Below are positions 16,924 to 24,963 of a stretch of 64,000 nt of DNA, piece after piece. Source of the stretch: Sphingobium lignivorans (GTDB lineage Bacteria > Pseudomonadota > Alphaproteobacteria > Sphingomonadales > Sphingomonadaceae); NCBI RefSeq assembly GCF_014203955.1, contig NZ_JACHKA010000001.1, positions 3,069,001 to 3,133,000 of the forward strand, written 5' to 3'. Made by a program: the position numbers and the translations under genes. The notes beneath the pieces are model-generated. The model was not told the origin of the DNA. It saw only the letters and a program-made list of their open reading frames with translations, and did not search any database. Position 1 is the first letter of the stretch, and every line of letters begins with the position of its first letter.

Positions 16924-18336
16924 TCAAACCGGGAGCCCCGCGGCCTTCATGGCCCGGATACGCACACCATAGGGCTTCATCCCCGACCAGTAAGTGATCG
17001 CGGAAAGCGGGAAGAGGATCGCCGCCGAAGTCGCGAGGGCGTAGCGGAGCAGCATGGGATCGCCCCAGACATGCTCGGTGAGAAAGGCCATGTAGGTCGG
17101 CCCGAGGCCGCCGCCGATCGCCGACATGGTGAAGAGATAGAGCGCCGTCATCTGCCCGCGCATCTCGTTGGGCGTCACGATCTGCATGGCGGCGTTCAGC
17201 GAGGGTGCCGCGAACAGCATGCATGCCGAACCAATGCCTCCCATGGCGAGCGCGAGCAAGGGGCTGGGCATCAGCGGCCCCAGGATCATGAACGGCGCGG
17301 AGAGCGAGAAGCCGATCGCCAGCACCCGCATGTTCGCATCGGCATGCCCGCGGTTGCGGAACCAGTCGCTGATCCAGATCGCGCCGAGCAGCGAAGGCAC
17401 CGCCAGCGCGAGGCTCAGCAGGCCGGAATAGAGGCCCACCGTCGCGGGGGCCCAGCCATAGCTGCGCATATAGAAGACCGCGCCCCAGGCCGCCATGCCG
17501 AACATGTGCAGGGACGTGAAGCACAGGCCGAGGAAGATCGGGCCGTAGATGCGCCAGTGAAGAAGGAAATAGGCGAACACCTCCCGCAAGGTGGCCGCCC
17601 GGTGTGCGCTCTGTCCGGAAGATTGCGGCTGGACGAGGCTGAGGCCCCGGCGCTTCGGCTCGGCGATGCTGGCGACAAGCAGCGCGATCGGGATGCCGAC
17701 CAGCCCGTTCAGGATGAAGACGAACTGCCAGTCACGCACCACGCCCAGAAGCGGCAAAGTGACGGTCGGCAACCCGTTGAGGATATGGATCATCAGCGCG
17801 CCCAGCAGCAGCGAAATCGCCGTGCCGCCCGTGAAGCCGACATTGTAGATGGCGATGGCGCGGGGAAGCTTCTCCGGTGGGAAATAGTCGGCCATCAGGG
17901 AGTAGGCCAGTGGCCCGTTGATCGATTCGCCCGCGCCGATGCCGAACCGCGCCGCGAAGAACTGCCAGAAATTCTGGGCGAAGCCGCACGCCGCCGTCGC
18001 GCCGCTCCACACGAGAACCGCGCCGGCCGTCAGCCATTTGCGATTGTGCCGGTCCACCAGCCGCGCCGCGGGAATGCCGATGACGACATAGAAAAGAACG
18101 GTGGAGAAGCCGAGCAGGTAGCTCATCTGCATGTCGGTGAGCCCGAGATCCCGCTTCACCGGCTCGACCAGCAGCGACATCACGCCGTTGTTGAGCTGCG
18201 CGCACATCTGGACGGCAGCGAGCACCCAGGCCGCGTAATAAGCCTGCCGCAACGGCGGCCAGGCAGGCTGCGCGCCGGGCGCCATCGCCGCTTCCGACAG
18301 GGGCGCGTGCGCACGCCCGGACTTGATTTCGTTCAC
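16924..18336 (-). CDS. MFS transporter
   Basis: A 470-residue 12-helix inner-membrane permease, similar in type to the transporter at 11912-13318 but clearly divergent. MFS signatures include GIPAARLVDRHNRKWL and FGIGAGESINGPLAYSL. A GTG at 18336 with GGGAG at good spacing is the likely start; the frame runs farther upstream but only through the shadow of the TonB-receptor 3' end. It follows the TonB receptor with a 94-bp gap on the same strand, so outer- and inner-membrane uptake of one compound are probably encoded together. Confidence 0.85.
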   Translation of the reverse strand: MNEIKSGRAHAPLSEAAMAPGAQPAWPPLRQAYYAAWVLAAVQMCAQLNNGVMSLLVEPVKRDLGLTDMQMSYLLGFSTVLFYVVIGIPAARLVDRHNRKWLTAGAVLVWSGATAACGFAQNFWQFFAARFGIGAGESINGPLAYSLMADYFPPEKLPRAIAIYNVGFTGGTAISLLLGALMIHILNGLPTVTLPLLGVVRDWQFVFILNGLVGIPIALLVASIAEPKRRGLSLVQPQSSGQSAHRAATLREVFAYFLLHWRIYGPIFLGLCFTSLHMFGMAAWGAVFYMRSYGWAPATVGLYSGLLSLALAVPSLLGAIWISDWFRNRGHADANMRVLAIGFSLSAPFMILGPLMPSPLLALAMGGIGSACMLFAAPSLNAAMQIVTPNEMRGQMTALYLFTMSAIGGGLGPTYMAFLTEHVWGDPMLLRYALATSAAILFPLSAITYWSGMKPYGVRIRAMKAAGLPV

Positions 18337-18430
18337 GACAATGCTCCCGATTGCAGCGTGGCCCGGCGGAGAGAGGCTTGCCCCTCCCCGCCCTTGCGGT
18401 CGCCGGACAGCCGGCCCTGCGGCTGCCCGG

Positions 18431-21418
18431 TCAGAACTTCTTCCCGAGATGCACCTGGAACACGCGGCCAAGCGGGCTGCCATAGGTCGGATCGAAGCGG
18501 ATGGCGCTGCCGGCAAGGCCGGCCTGGTTGACGACCAGCGGCGGATCGGTGTCGAACAGATTCTGGATGCTGAACGTGAGGTTGAGACCCTTGGCCGGCA
18601 TCCAGCCGAGCGCATCGCCGGTATCCACGCCCAGCGTCAGGTCGAAGGTCGTGTAGGAGTCAATCTTGGCATAGCTCGCGGGGACGCCGATCGGCAGCTG
18701 CGCGGCATCGATTTCGTAGCCGTTCCGGTAGTTCACGAAGCCGTTGATAAACAGCCGGCCGAACCCGAAATTCTGCTGCCAGCCCACCGAGCCGCGGCCT
18801 TGCCAGGTCAGCGGGAAGCCGAGCTGATTGACTTCCTGGACGAGCGCCGCACCGGGGATCGGCGACACTTTCCAGTCCATCGTATAGCTTGCCACCGCGC
18901 CGAGGTTCCAGCTGCCGATACTGGAATCGAACGCATAGGAGACGTTGAAGTCGATGCCCTTGCCGAGCGTCTTGCCGGCGTTGATGCGGCGTCCGCTGAC
19001 CAGCGCGAGCACCCTGTTGGCGGCCGTCGGCGGGCCGAACAGGCCGCCCCGCTCGCCGCCGCTATTGTAGCAGTTGATCATCGCATCGAAGAGCGCCTGT
19101 GTGTTCACGGCCTGGCCGAATGCGGCCGCGCAGGCCGGATTGCCCTGATCGATCGTCGGGAACTCCCCGAAGAAGGCGACCGGGTTGTCGGCCGCCAAAG
19201 TCGGGAAATAAGTAGGATTGTAGATGATCTGCGAGTTGTAGATCTGCTGGTTGATGGCCGGTACGGTGCCCACCGCGAAGGCGGGCGCACCCACCTGCCC
19301 TTCATAGCTCAGCCACCAGTATTTGGCGGAGACGATCAGGCCCGGAATGTTGCGCGGCGTCCATTCGGCACCCAGCGAATAGGTCTCCGAGGTCTCGGGC
19401 GACAGGTTCCGATTGGCACCGCCGATCGCCTGATAGATGGCGGCCATTCCCAGCGTCTGACAACCGGTGCAGATCGCGCTGGAGATCTGGTTGCCCATCA
19501 CGGTGCCGGGGATGACGCCGGTCTGCGAGAAGGGATCGTTGTCCGCGAGGCCCGGCGCCCGGAAAGAGGTGCCCCAGCTGCCGAAGAGCTTCAATCCGTC
19601 CGTCGGCCACCAGTTGGCGCCGATCCGCGGATTGGAGGTCGATCCCGCGTCGCTATAGTCGTCGATGCGGCCCGAGATGTTGAGCTCCAGCCGATGAATG
19701 GCCGGCACGTTGGAATCCGGCCCCACGATCGGGATGAACAACTCGCCGAACACCGAGGAGACGGTGCGCTTGTTGAGATTGTTGCCGCCGAAATTATTCT
19801 GCACCAGCAGCGAGCCCTCGTAACGCTCATAGCCGACCGCGAGCTTCAGGTCGCCTCCGGGCAGCGTGAACAGCTTGCCGCTGGCGCTCGCCGCATAGAC
19901 CTGCATGTCATGCTTGGCATAGTTTTCGAGCGATCGCCCACCGGCGAGAATGGCCTGCGCGGTGGCGGAGTCCGTGCAGGCAAAGGCCGTGGGATCGCAG
20001 AAGAAGTTGAAGGTCGCGAAGTTCGGTGCGGGCGCGCCGCCTGACTGCGTCGTGAGGGACGGCTCGTCATAGGTGCCGGCATAAGCCGAGACGATCAGCG
20101 ACCAGTCATAAGGCAGGCTCAGCTCGGCGCCGCCGCCATAGCTCCATGTCTTCGTCGTCGCCGTGCGGCGCGGAGACCCGATGTCGTAGACCGTGCTGTA
20201 AGCGACGGCGAGGGAGCCGGTCTGGCAGGCCGCGAGCAGCTCGGCCGGGCCGGTCACGACCCCGCCAGGATAATGGCTCGGATTGCAGGGGCTGAACGGA
20301 TTGCTGTTCGGGATGAGCGGCAATTGCCCGAAATTGGTGACGCGGTTGCTGGTCGAGGAGTTGGGCCCGTTAATGGCGACTTCCCGGCGCACGTAGAGCG
20401 CATCGCCGAACAGGCGGAGCCAGTCGGTCAGGCGCTGTTCGGCATTGAGCGCGAAACGATCCGCCTTGATCCGGGGAATGACCTCGATCCCGGTCCAGGT
20501 GTTGAAGTAGCGCGGGCTCGAGAGGAGATCGGCGAGCTTGATGGTCGTCCCATCCTGCCCGGCGGGAATGGCGTAATATCGCCCGTTCACGACCACGTTG
20601 CCCGGCGCCGCATAAAGCGAGGGCGGCGGCCCGCCATAAGGCGACAGATCGTCATTGTAGAGATCGGGCCGTGCCGATGCCTCGAACGAATCCTGGTAGC
20701 TATGCTGGTAGGAAGCGATGAAGCCGCCTTCCATGGCGCTGCCCTCGCCCCATTTGAGGCCACCGATGCCGGTGACGTACCAGCCTTGCTGACCGTCATT
20801 CTTCCGATAGCCGCCATAGACTTCGAGCGTCGTCTCGGGGCGCCGCAGGATGTAGTTGACCGTGCCCGCGATGGCGTCCGCGCCATACAGGGCCGATCCG
20901 CCGTCCTGCACCACGTCGATGCGCTGGATCATCTGCGAGGGGTAATTGTCCCCGTCGAACACGTTCATGTTCGCGCCTTCATAGGGCACGCGGTGGCTGT
21001 TCACGAGACTGAGCGTCGCGCCGGGGCCAAGCCCGCGGATGTTGGGCGACTTGCCGAAGGTGAAGGCCGTGAGCGTGTTGCCCTGCTGGGCCTGGCCGCC
21101 GGCGTAATTGTCGCCCGCGCCCAGGCGCAGGATGGACGGGACCGTGTTGAGCATGTCGGCCGTACTGGTCAGGCCCGTCCCCTGCATCTCCTCCTGGCCG
21201 AGCTGGACGAGCGAGGACCCGACCGGTGCGACACCCCCGATGCGCGTGCCGGTCACGATGATTGCCTGATCGACCTCTTCCTCCTGCGGCGCCACGGCGG
21301 CATCCCCGGAAGCTTGCTGCGCGAAGGCCGGGGCCGTGAGCGCAGAGGCGCCGCAGAGCAGCAAGCCCGCAAGGGTCCTGCTCAATGCGCCCGATTTCAG
21401 TTGGGTTGTACTGGTCAT
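18431..21418 (-). CDS. TonB-dependent outer-membrane receptor (large)
   Basis: A 995-residue outer-membrane receptor with signal peptide (ending APAFAQQ), TonB box (DQAIIVTGTRI), a plug containing SALYGADAIAGTVNYILRR, a long barrel and a terminal phenylalanine (LGKKF). The ATG at 21418 has GGGAGGGAAG upstream. Proteins of this length with the VPSILRLGAG type of plug are frequent in sphingomonads and usually have unknown ligands. It precedes an MFS permease on the same strand and diverges from the TauD-type dioxygenase. The intergenic region carries two oppositely oriented copies of the AAATAGTGCC motif, one for each gene. Confidence 0.92.
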   Translation of the reverse strand: MTSTTQLKSGALSRTLAGLLLCGASALTAPAFAQQASGDAAVAPQEEEVDQAIIVTGTRIGGVAPVGSSLVQLGQEEMQGTGLTSTADMLNTVPSILRLGAGDNYAGGQAQQGNTLTAFTFGKSPNIRGLGPGATLSLVNSHRVPYEGANMNVFDGDNYPSQMIQRIDVVQDGGSALYGADAIAGTVNYILRRPETTLEVYGGYRKNDGQQGWYVTGIGGLKWGEGSAMEGGFIASYQHSYQDSFEASARPDLYNDDLSPYGGPPPSLYAAPGNVVVNGRYYAIPAGQDGTTIKLADLLSSPRYFNTWTGIEVIPRIKADRFALNAEQRLTDWLRLFGDALYVRREVAINGPNSSTSNRVTNFGQLPLIPNSNPFSPCNPSHYPGGVVTGPAELLAACQTGSLAVAYSTVYDIGSPRRTATTKTWSYGGGAELSLPYDWSLIVSAYAGTYDEPSLTTQSGGAPAPNFATFNFFCDPTAFACTDSATAQAILAGGRSLENYAKHDMQVYAASASGKLFTLPGGDLKLAVGYERYEGSLLVQNNFGGNNLNKRTVSSVFGELFIPIVGPDSNVPAIHRLELNISGRIDDYSDAGSTSNPRIGANWWPTDGLKLFGSWGTSFRAPGLADNDPFSQTGVIPGTVMGNQISSAICTGCQTLGMAAIYQAIGGANRNLSPETSETYSLGAEWTPRNIPGLIVSAKYWWLSYEGQVGAPAFAVGTVPAINQQIYNSQIIYNPTYFPTLAADNPVAFFGEFPTIDQGNPACAAAFGQAVNTQALFDAMINCYNSGGERGGLFGPPTAANRVLALVSGRRINAGKTLGKGIDFNVSYAFDSSIGSWNLGAVASYTMDWKVSPIPGAALVQEVNQLGFPLTWQGRGSVGWQQNFGFGRLFINGFVNYRNGYEIDAAQLPIGVPASYAKIDSYTTFDLTLGVDTGDALGWMPAKGLNLTFSIQNLFDTDPPLVVNQAGLAGSAIRFDPTYGSPLGRVFQVHLGKKF

Positions 21419-21530
21419 CCCGCTTCCCTCCCCTGTCGCGCGTGACATCCGGAACCAGCGCCGGCTTTCCTGGCGGCTTCTGGTGACGCGCTTCGTTCAG
21501 TTTCGCCGTCTTTGAGAACGACGCGGCAAG

Positions 21531-21555
21531 GGAAAATAGTGCCGTCAATTGCCGG
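21531..21555 (-). promoter_or_regulatory. conserved AAATAGTGCC motif, copy d
   Basis: Core AAATAGTGCC at 21534-21543 followed by GTCAATTGCCGG. It points toward the TonB receptor, about 115 bp before its ATG. Confidence 0.6.
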
Positions 21556-21668
21556 TGGCAGGCAGGCGCGAAAAAGGGAGCGCTTTCGTCATCCGGGCTG
21601 GATGCGCGCCCGCGATGGTCGCGCCCGGCATCGATCCGCCATCCATTGCCCAGCGGGCGCCAGGGAGC

Positions 21669-21693
21669 AAAATGACGGCACTATTTTGTCCGG
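21669..21693 (+). promoter_or_regulatory. conserved AAATAGTGCC motif, copy e (reverse)
   Basis: Appears on this strand as GGCACTATTT at 21677-21686, flanked by AAAATGAC and TGTCCGG. It points toward the TauD-type gene, about 155 bp before its ATG, and is 125 bp from the oppositely oriented copy d. The 422-bp intergenic region 21419-21840 holds no other feature I can support. Confidence 0.6.
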
Positions 21694-21840
21694 CCGGGAG
21701 GACCCACGGTCGCATGGAAGGCACGGAAACCGGTGCTGGAGAGGTGCATGATGGTGCGGCGTCCCACCGTGGATGCCTCCCCGAAGCCCGTTCCAGCCGT
21801 CCGGCGACCGGCGACAGGGACGAGGAACAAGGGCTCAGGC

Positions 21841-22716
21841 ATGCAGATCAATCAACTCCATCCGCGCTTTGTCGGGGAGATCATCGGCCTCGACACATCC
21901 GGGCCGATCACGCCGCAGATGGTCGAAGCGGTCGAAGCGGCCATGGCGAAATATGCAGTGTGCGTGATCCGCGACGCGAGCCTTGCGGACGAGGATCATA
22001 TCCGGTTCAGCCGGGCCTTCGGCCCTCTCGAGCTGCCCCCGGCCGGCGGCAAGCGCATCGCGCCGGAACTCTATGACATCGGCAATCTCGATCCGGACGG
22101 CGAGATCATTCCGCCCAAGCCGGAAGGTGCGCAGCCGACAGACTTCGAGCTGTTCCATACCGACAGCCCGTTCAACGACCTGCCGACCAAATGGTCGCTG
22201 CTGCTGGCCTATGTCACGCCGCCGGTCGGCGCGAACACGGAATATATCGACACGCGCGCGGTCTACGAGGACTTGCCGCAGGAGACGAAGGACCGGATCG
22301 AAAACCTGTCCGTCGAGCACGACCTGTTCCGGGCCCTGCAGCGCAATGGCGTCCAGTTCGGCGACGATGCGATGAAGAAAGCCTATCCGCGCATGGCTCA
22401 TCCGCTGGTCCGGAGCTCGGCAAGCGGCCGCAAGGCGCTCTACATGGGCTGGCATGGCGTGGGCATCGTGGGATGGAGCGACGAGGACGGGCTCAGGCTG
22501 CTCGACGAGCTCTATGCCTTCGCCACGCAGGAGAAATATATCTACTCCCACCAGTGGCGCCCCGGCGACATGGTGATCTGGGACAATCGCTGCACGATGC
22601 ACAGCGCCACCTCGTTCGAGCGCTACCGCTACAAGCGCGACATGCGGCGTACCACCATCAACGAGTCCGGCCCGGAAGTATCCGCCATCGCCGCCATGCG
22701 CGAGGCGGCGGACTGA
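21841..22716 (+). CDS. TauD/TfdA-family 2-oxoglutarate-dependent dioxygenase
   Basis: A 291-residue Fe(II)/2-oxoglutarate dioxygenase, the family that includes taurine and 2,4-D dioxygenases. The iron facial triad is present: His106-x-Asp108 (LFHTDSPF) and a distal His near 254 (CTMHSATSF). Arginines at 269-270 (DMRRTTIN) fit the 2-oxoglutarate anchor. The start MQINQLHPRF matches the family N-terminus; in-frame ATGs upstream cover intergenic sequence. It is divergent from the TonB receptor and has its own motif copy. Oxidative cleavage of an ether, ester or sulfonate side chain is plausible. The last codons overlap a stretch related to an NmrA gene (22702-22796). Confidence 0.87.
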   Translation: MQINQLHPRFVGEIIGLDTSGPITPQMVEAVEAAMAKYAVCVIRDASLADEDHIRFSRAFGPLELPPAGGKRIAPELYDIGNLDPDGEIIPPKPEGAQPTDFELFHTDSPFNDLPTKWSLLLAYVTPPVGANTEYIDTRAVYEDLPQETKDRIENLSVEHDLFRALQRNGVQFGDDAMKKAYPRMAHPLVRSSASGRKALYMGWHGVGIVGWSDEDGLRLLDELYAFATQEKYIYSHQWRPGDMVIWDNRCTMHSATSFERYRYKRDMRRTTINESGPEVSAIAAMREAAD

Positions 22717-22796
22717 GCGGCCGCCCGGCCCCCTGGGTGCCATTGCCAAAGCCCGCGTTCGAAGCCGCGCTTGTGGAAATCGGCACCCCCGCCTAG
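22702..22796 (+). pseudogene. remnant of a second NmrA-type reductase gene
   Basis: About 95 bp closely resemble 9448-9540 inside the intact NmrA gene. The clearest part encodes LPKPAFEAALVEIGTP against LSKPAFEAALVEIGTP in the intact copy. Differences fall mostly at third codon positions, so this is the trace of a diverged paralogue that was once under selection, not a recent copy. The resemblance starts within the last codons of the TauD gene and ends in TAG at 22794-22796, overlapping the end of the next gene. Confidence 0.6.
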
Positions 22797-23776
22797 TCAG
22801 GCGCCGAACCGGTCTCGGGGTTGAACTTCGGATTGGCGAAGTCGATCGGCGAAGGCTCCACCCTGGCGGGCGGCAAGGCGCTCTCGGCCCAGGCGCGGCA
22901 GAGCATGTCGCGCAGCATCGTCGCGCCGGCCGCGGTGCGCTCGTAGATCATCTCGCGAACGTCCTTGTCGGCGAAATTGGCGAAACCATCGCGCCTCTCG
23001 AGGGCGAAGACGTCGCCCACCTTGTCGCCCGAATGGTCGAGATAGGCGAGCACCGCATCGAACATGTCGCCGTCCGTGCGGCCGGGCTTGCCGATGCGCG
23101 GCGCGATGTCGGCCACGGTCAGTCCCATGGCGTCGACGAACCGGCTCTCGAAGCGCCCGTGGACGCTGCGGTCGGTGGTGTAGCCATGGGGATTGGGGCC
23201 GCGCCAGCCATCGCTGCTGACCGAATTATGCATCGGATTGGCGCCATCGCCGATATAGTGGCCCAGCCGGATCACGTCGAACGCGCAATTCTGCTCGGCG
23301 ACCGACGCATCCCTCCCTTCCGCATTCGCGGCGCGGACATGACGCATGCAGACGACGATGCGGTCATAGGCTTCGATCGCGGCATAAGGGAGCGTGCCGG
23401 TCCAGCGCACATTGGTCCGTGCGGCGGTCTCCGGGTCGCTGTCCTTGATCTTCTCATAGTGCTTGTACACCGCGATCACGAACTCGTAGCGCGAGCGGGG
23501 GATCGGCTTCAGGAACGTGAACTGCTCGCGGAACCAGCCATGATTGGGGTCTTCCTCGATCTTCGAGAAATTCTCGGAATTGCCGCGCCAGCTGTCCGGC
23601 AGCAGGGAAGCGGCGCCGATATAGTCCTCATATTTGCGCAGGAAGACGGGGCCATCCTCGGGAATGGCTTCGATCGCGGCGCGATCGATGACGGTGTGCG
23701 CGGTGCCGCCCCAGGCCCTGGCGACGCCCGGCATGAGGGACAGCGCGGCAAGGGTGGCGAGAAGAAGTGGGCGCAT
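22793..23776 (-). CDS. secreted S1/P1-nuclease / phospholipase-C-like protein
   Basis: A 327-residue exported protein with a signal peptide cleaving after VARA, which leaves Trp as the mature N-terminus and reads WGGTAH. In S1/P1 nucleases and zinc phospholipase C the N-terminal Trp and the His at position 6 bind zinc, so the match is meaningful. The later HYIGDGANPMH string fits the second zinc-binding histidine cluster. It is the last gene of a minus-strand set (TonB receptor, YdcF-like protein, this gene), 14 bp after the YdcF-like gene. Expected to act in the periplasm on a phosphodiester; nucleic acid and phospholipid are both possible. Confidence 0.72.
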   Translation of the reverse strand: MRPLLLATLAALSLMPGVARAWGGTAHTVIDRAAIEAIPEDGPVFLRKYEDYIGAASLLPDSWRGNSENFSKIEEDPNHGWFREQFTFLKPIPRSRYEFVIAVYKHYEKIKDSDPETAARTNVRWTGTLPYAAIEAYDRIVVCMRHVRAANAEGRDASVAEQNCAFDVIRLGHYIGDGANPMHNSVSSDGWRGPNPHGYTTDRSVHGRFESRFVDAMGLTVADIAPRIGKPGRTDGDMFDAVLAYLDHSGDKVGDVFALERRDGFANFADKDVREMIYERTAAGATMLRDMLCRAWAESALPPARVEPSPIDFANPKFNPETGSAPD

Positions 23777-23790
23777 GATTTCTCTCCGGA

Positions 23791-24963
23791 TCAGGGATCG
23801 AGGGGGTCGCGCGGGTCCACCCGCGCGGACAGGGGCGAGGGACGGAATTCCAGCTCCGTGGGCGAGAGGCGACGACCGACCGTCCCCGGCTGGTAGCCAA
23901 GCTCGCGCGCGTTGCGCGTCACGAATTGCGGGCTCTCGATTGCCGCGCTCTGGCCGGGATTGCAGACGATCAGCGCGTCCTTTGCCAGCGGCGCGCCCAT
24001 CGCCATGAGCAGGCGCGTGGCATTGCGCAGATTGGTGGTGGTGTGGCGCGCATAAGGCTCGATGACGATGGCATCGGCGGGAATGCCGTATCGTTCGATG
24101 AGAGCGCGGCGCATCTCCTCGGCCTCGGTGAAGCGGGTGGCGCGGGGATGGGCCCGCCCCCCGGAAACGATGAGGAAAGGCACGTCGCCCGCGGCGAAAC
24201 GCTGCGCCGCGAGGCGAAGATGATATTTGCCGAAGGGGCTGAGCGGCATCCCCTCGACCTCAGGGCCGACGCCAGTGACGATCATCGCACTATAGCGGAA
24301 ACGCGTCCAATCGAGGCTCTTCGCGCGCTTCATCGCGGGAGCGTTGAGGCCGCTCTGCAGAGGCTCGAAGCCGATCGCGTCAATGCGGTCGCTTCCGTCG
24401 AGCAGGGCGAGCGCGAACTCCACGCTGGGATCGAGCGCCTGCACGGAGCCGGCCCGTCCGGTCTGCGACAGCCACGCCGCAGCCTGAAGACGCGCGCGGC
24501 TTTCCTGCGGGTCGATGGTGCCCGCACCGTCGATCTGCGGATAAGGCGGCACCTGGCCGAGACCATAAGTGCGCAGGATGATGTTGACGCCCGCGATCTC
24601 CCGCGCGGCCTGGGCGGCGGCGCCATCGTCCGCGCCCTTGCCCGGCATGGCGGCGGCGAGGATTTGCGCCTCGCCGTCGGTCCACAGCATCGCCTGCGTC
24701 ACGCAGCCGAGATCGGCGCCGCAGGCCGCGCGCCTGTCCAGCCGGGCGCGCAGCATGGCGGCGACTCCCGGGCGGTCCTGCAGCGCATCCAGCGCCGCAG
24801 GATTGCGTTCCAGCGCGTCGAGCGAGGGAAACAGCCGCTGCGACAGGCTTTCCGTGACCGCGTCCCTTACGGTCTGCGCATGCGCGCAGACCGTCGTCAG
24901 GGAAAAAGCCATAGCGAGCAGCGGCACCATCAGCGGTGCCCTCCGCACGGGAGCCCCGGGCAT
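23791..24963 (-). CDS. YdcF/SanA-like DUF218 protein, exported
   Basis: A 390-residue protein with a signal peptide (to about residue 29, CAHAQ) and a C-terminal DUF218 domain from about 215, showing FLIVSGGRAHPR, EAEEMRRALIERYGIP and IEPYARHTTTNLRNA. The family includes ElyC, SanA and YdcF, linked to envelope integrity, but no reaction is firmly established. The N-terminal half is helical with several Cys residues and is not part of the core domain. Its ATG overlaps the TAA of the TonB receptor (TAATG), so translation of the two is coupled. Confidence 0.75.
   Translation of the reverse strand: MPGAPVRRAPLMVPLLAMAFSLTTVCAHAQTVRDAVTESLSQRLFPSLDALERNPAALDALQDRPGVAAMLRARLDRRAACGADLGCVTQAMLWTDGEAQILAAAMPGKGADDGAAAQAAREIAGVNIILRTYGLGQVPPYPQIDGAGTIDPQESRARLQAAAWLSQTGRAGSVQALDPSVEFALALLDGSDRIDAIGFEPLQSGLNAPAMKRAKSLDWTRFRYSAMIVTGVGPEVEGMPLSPFGKYHLRLAAQRFAAGDVPFLIVSGGRAHPRATRFTEAEEMRRALIERYGIPADAIVIEPYARHTTTNLRNATRLLMAMGAPLAKDALIVCNPGQSAAIESPQFVTRNARELGYQPGTVGRRLSPTELEFRPSPLSARVDPRDPLDP

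Noticed and set aside
21531..21693. Reading the GGCACTATTT motif as a sigma-54 promoter
   Set aside because: A sigma-54 promoter needs TGGCAC followed by TTGC at fixed five-base spacing. None of the five copies has the second element in the right place, and no sigma-54 activator is encoded here.
24284..24296. GCACTATAGCG as a sixth copy of the AAATAGTGCC motif
   Set aside because: Only seven bases match, it lies inside the YdcF-like gene, and the flanking CAAT and CCGG elements are missing.
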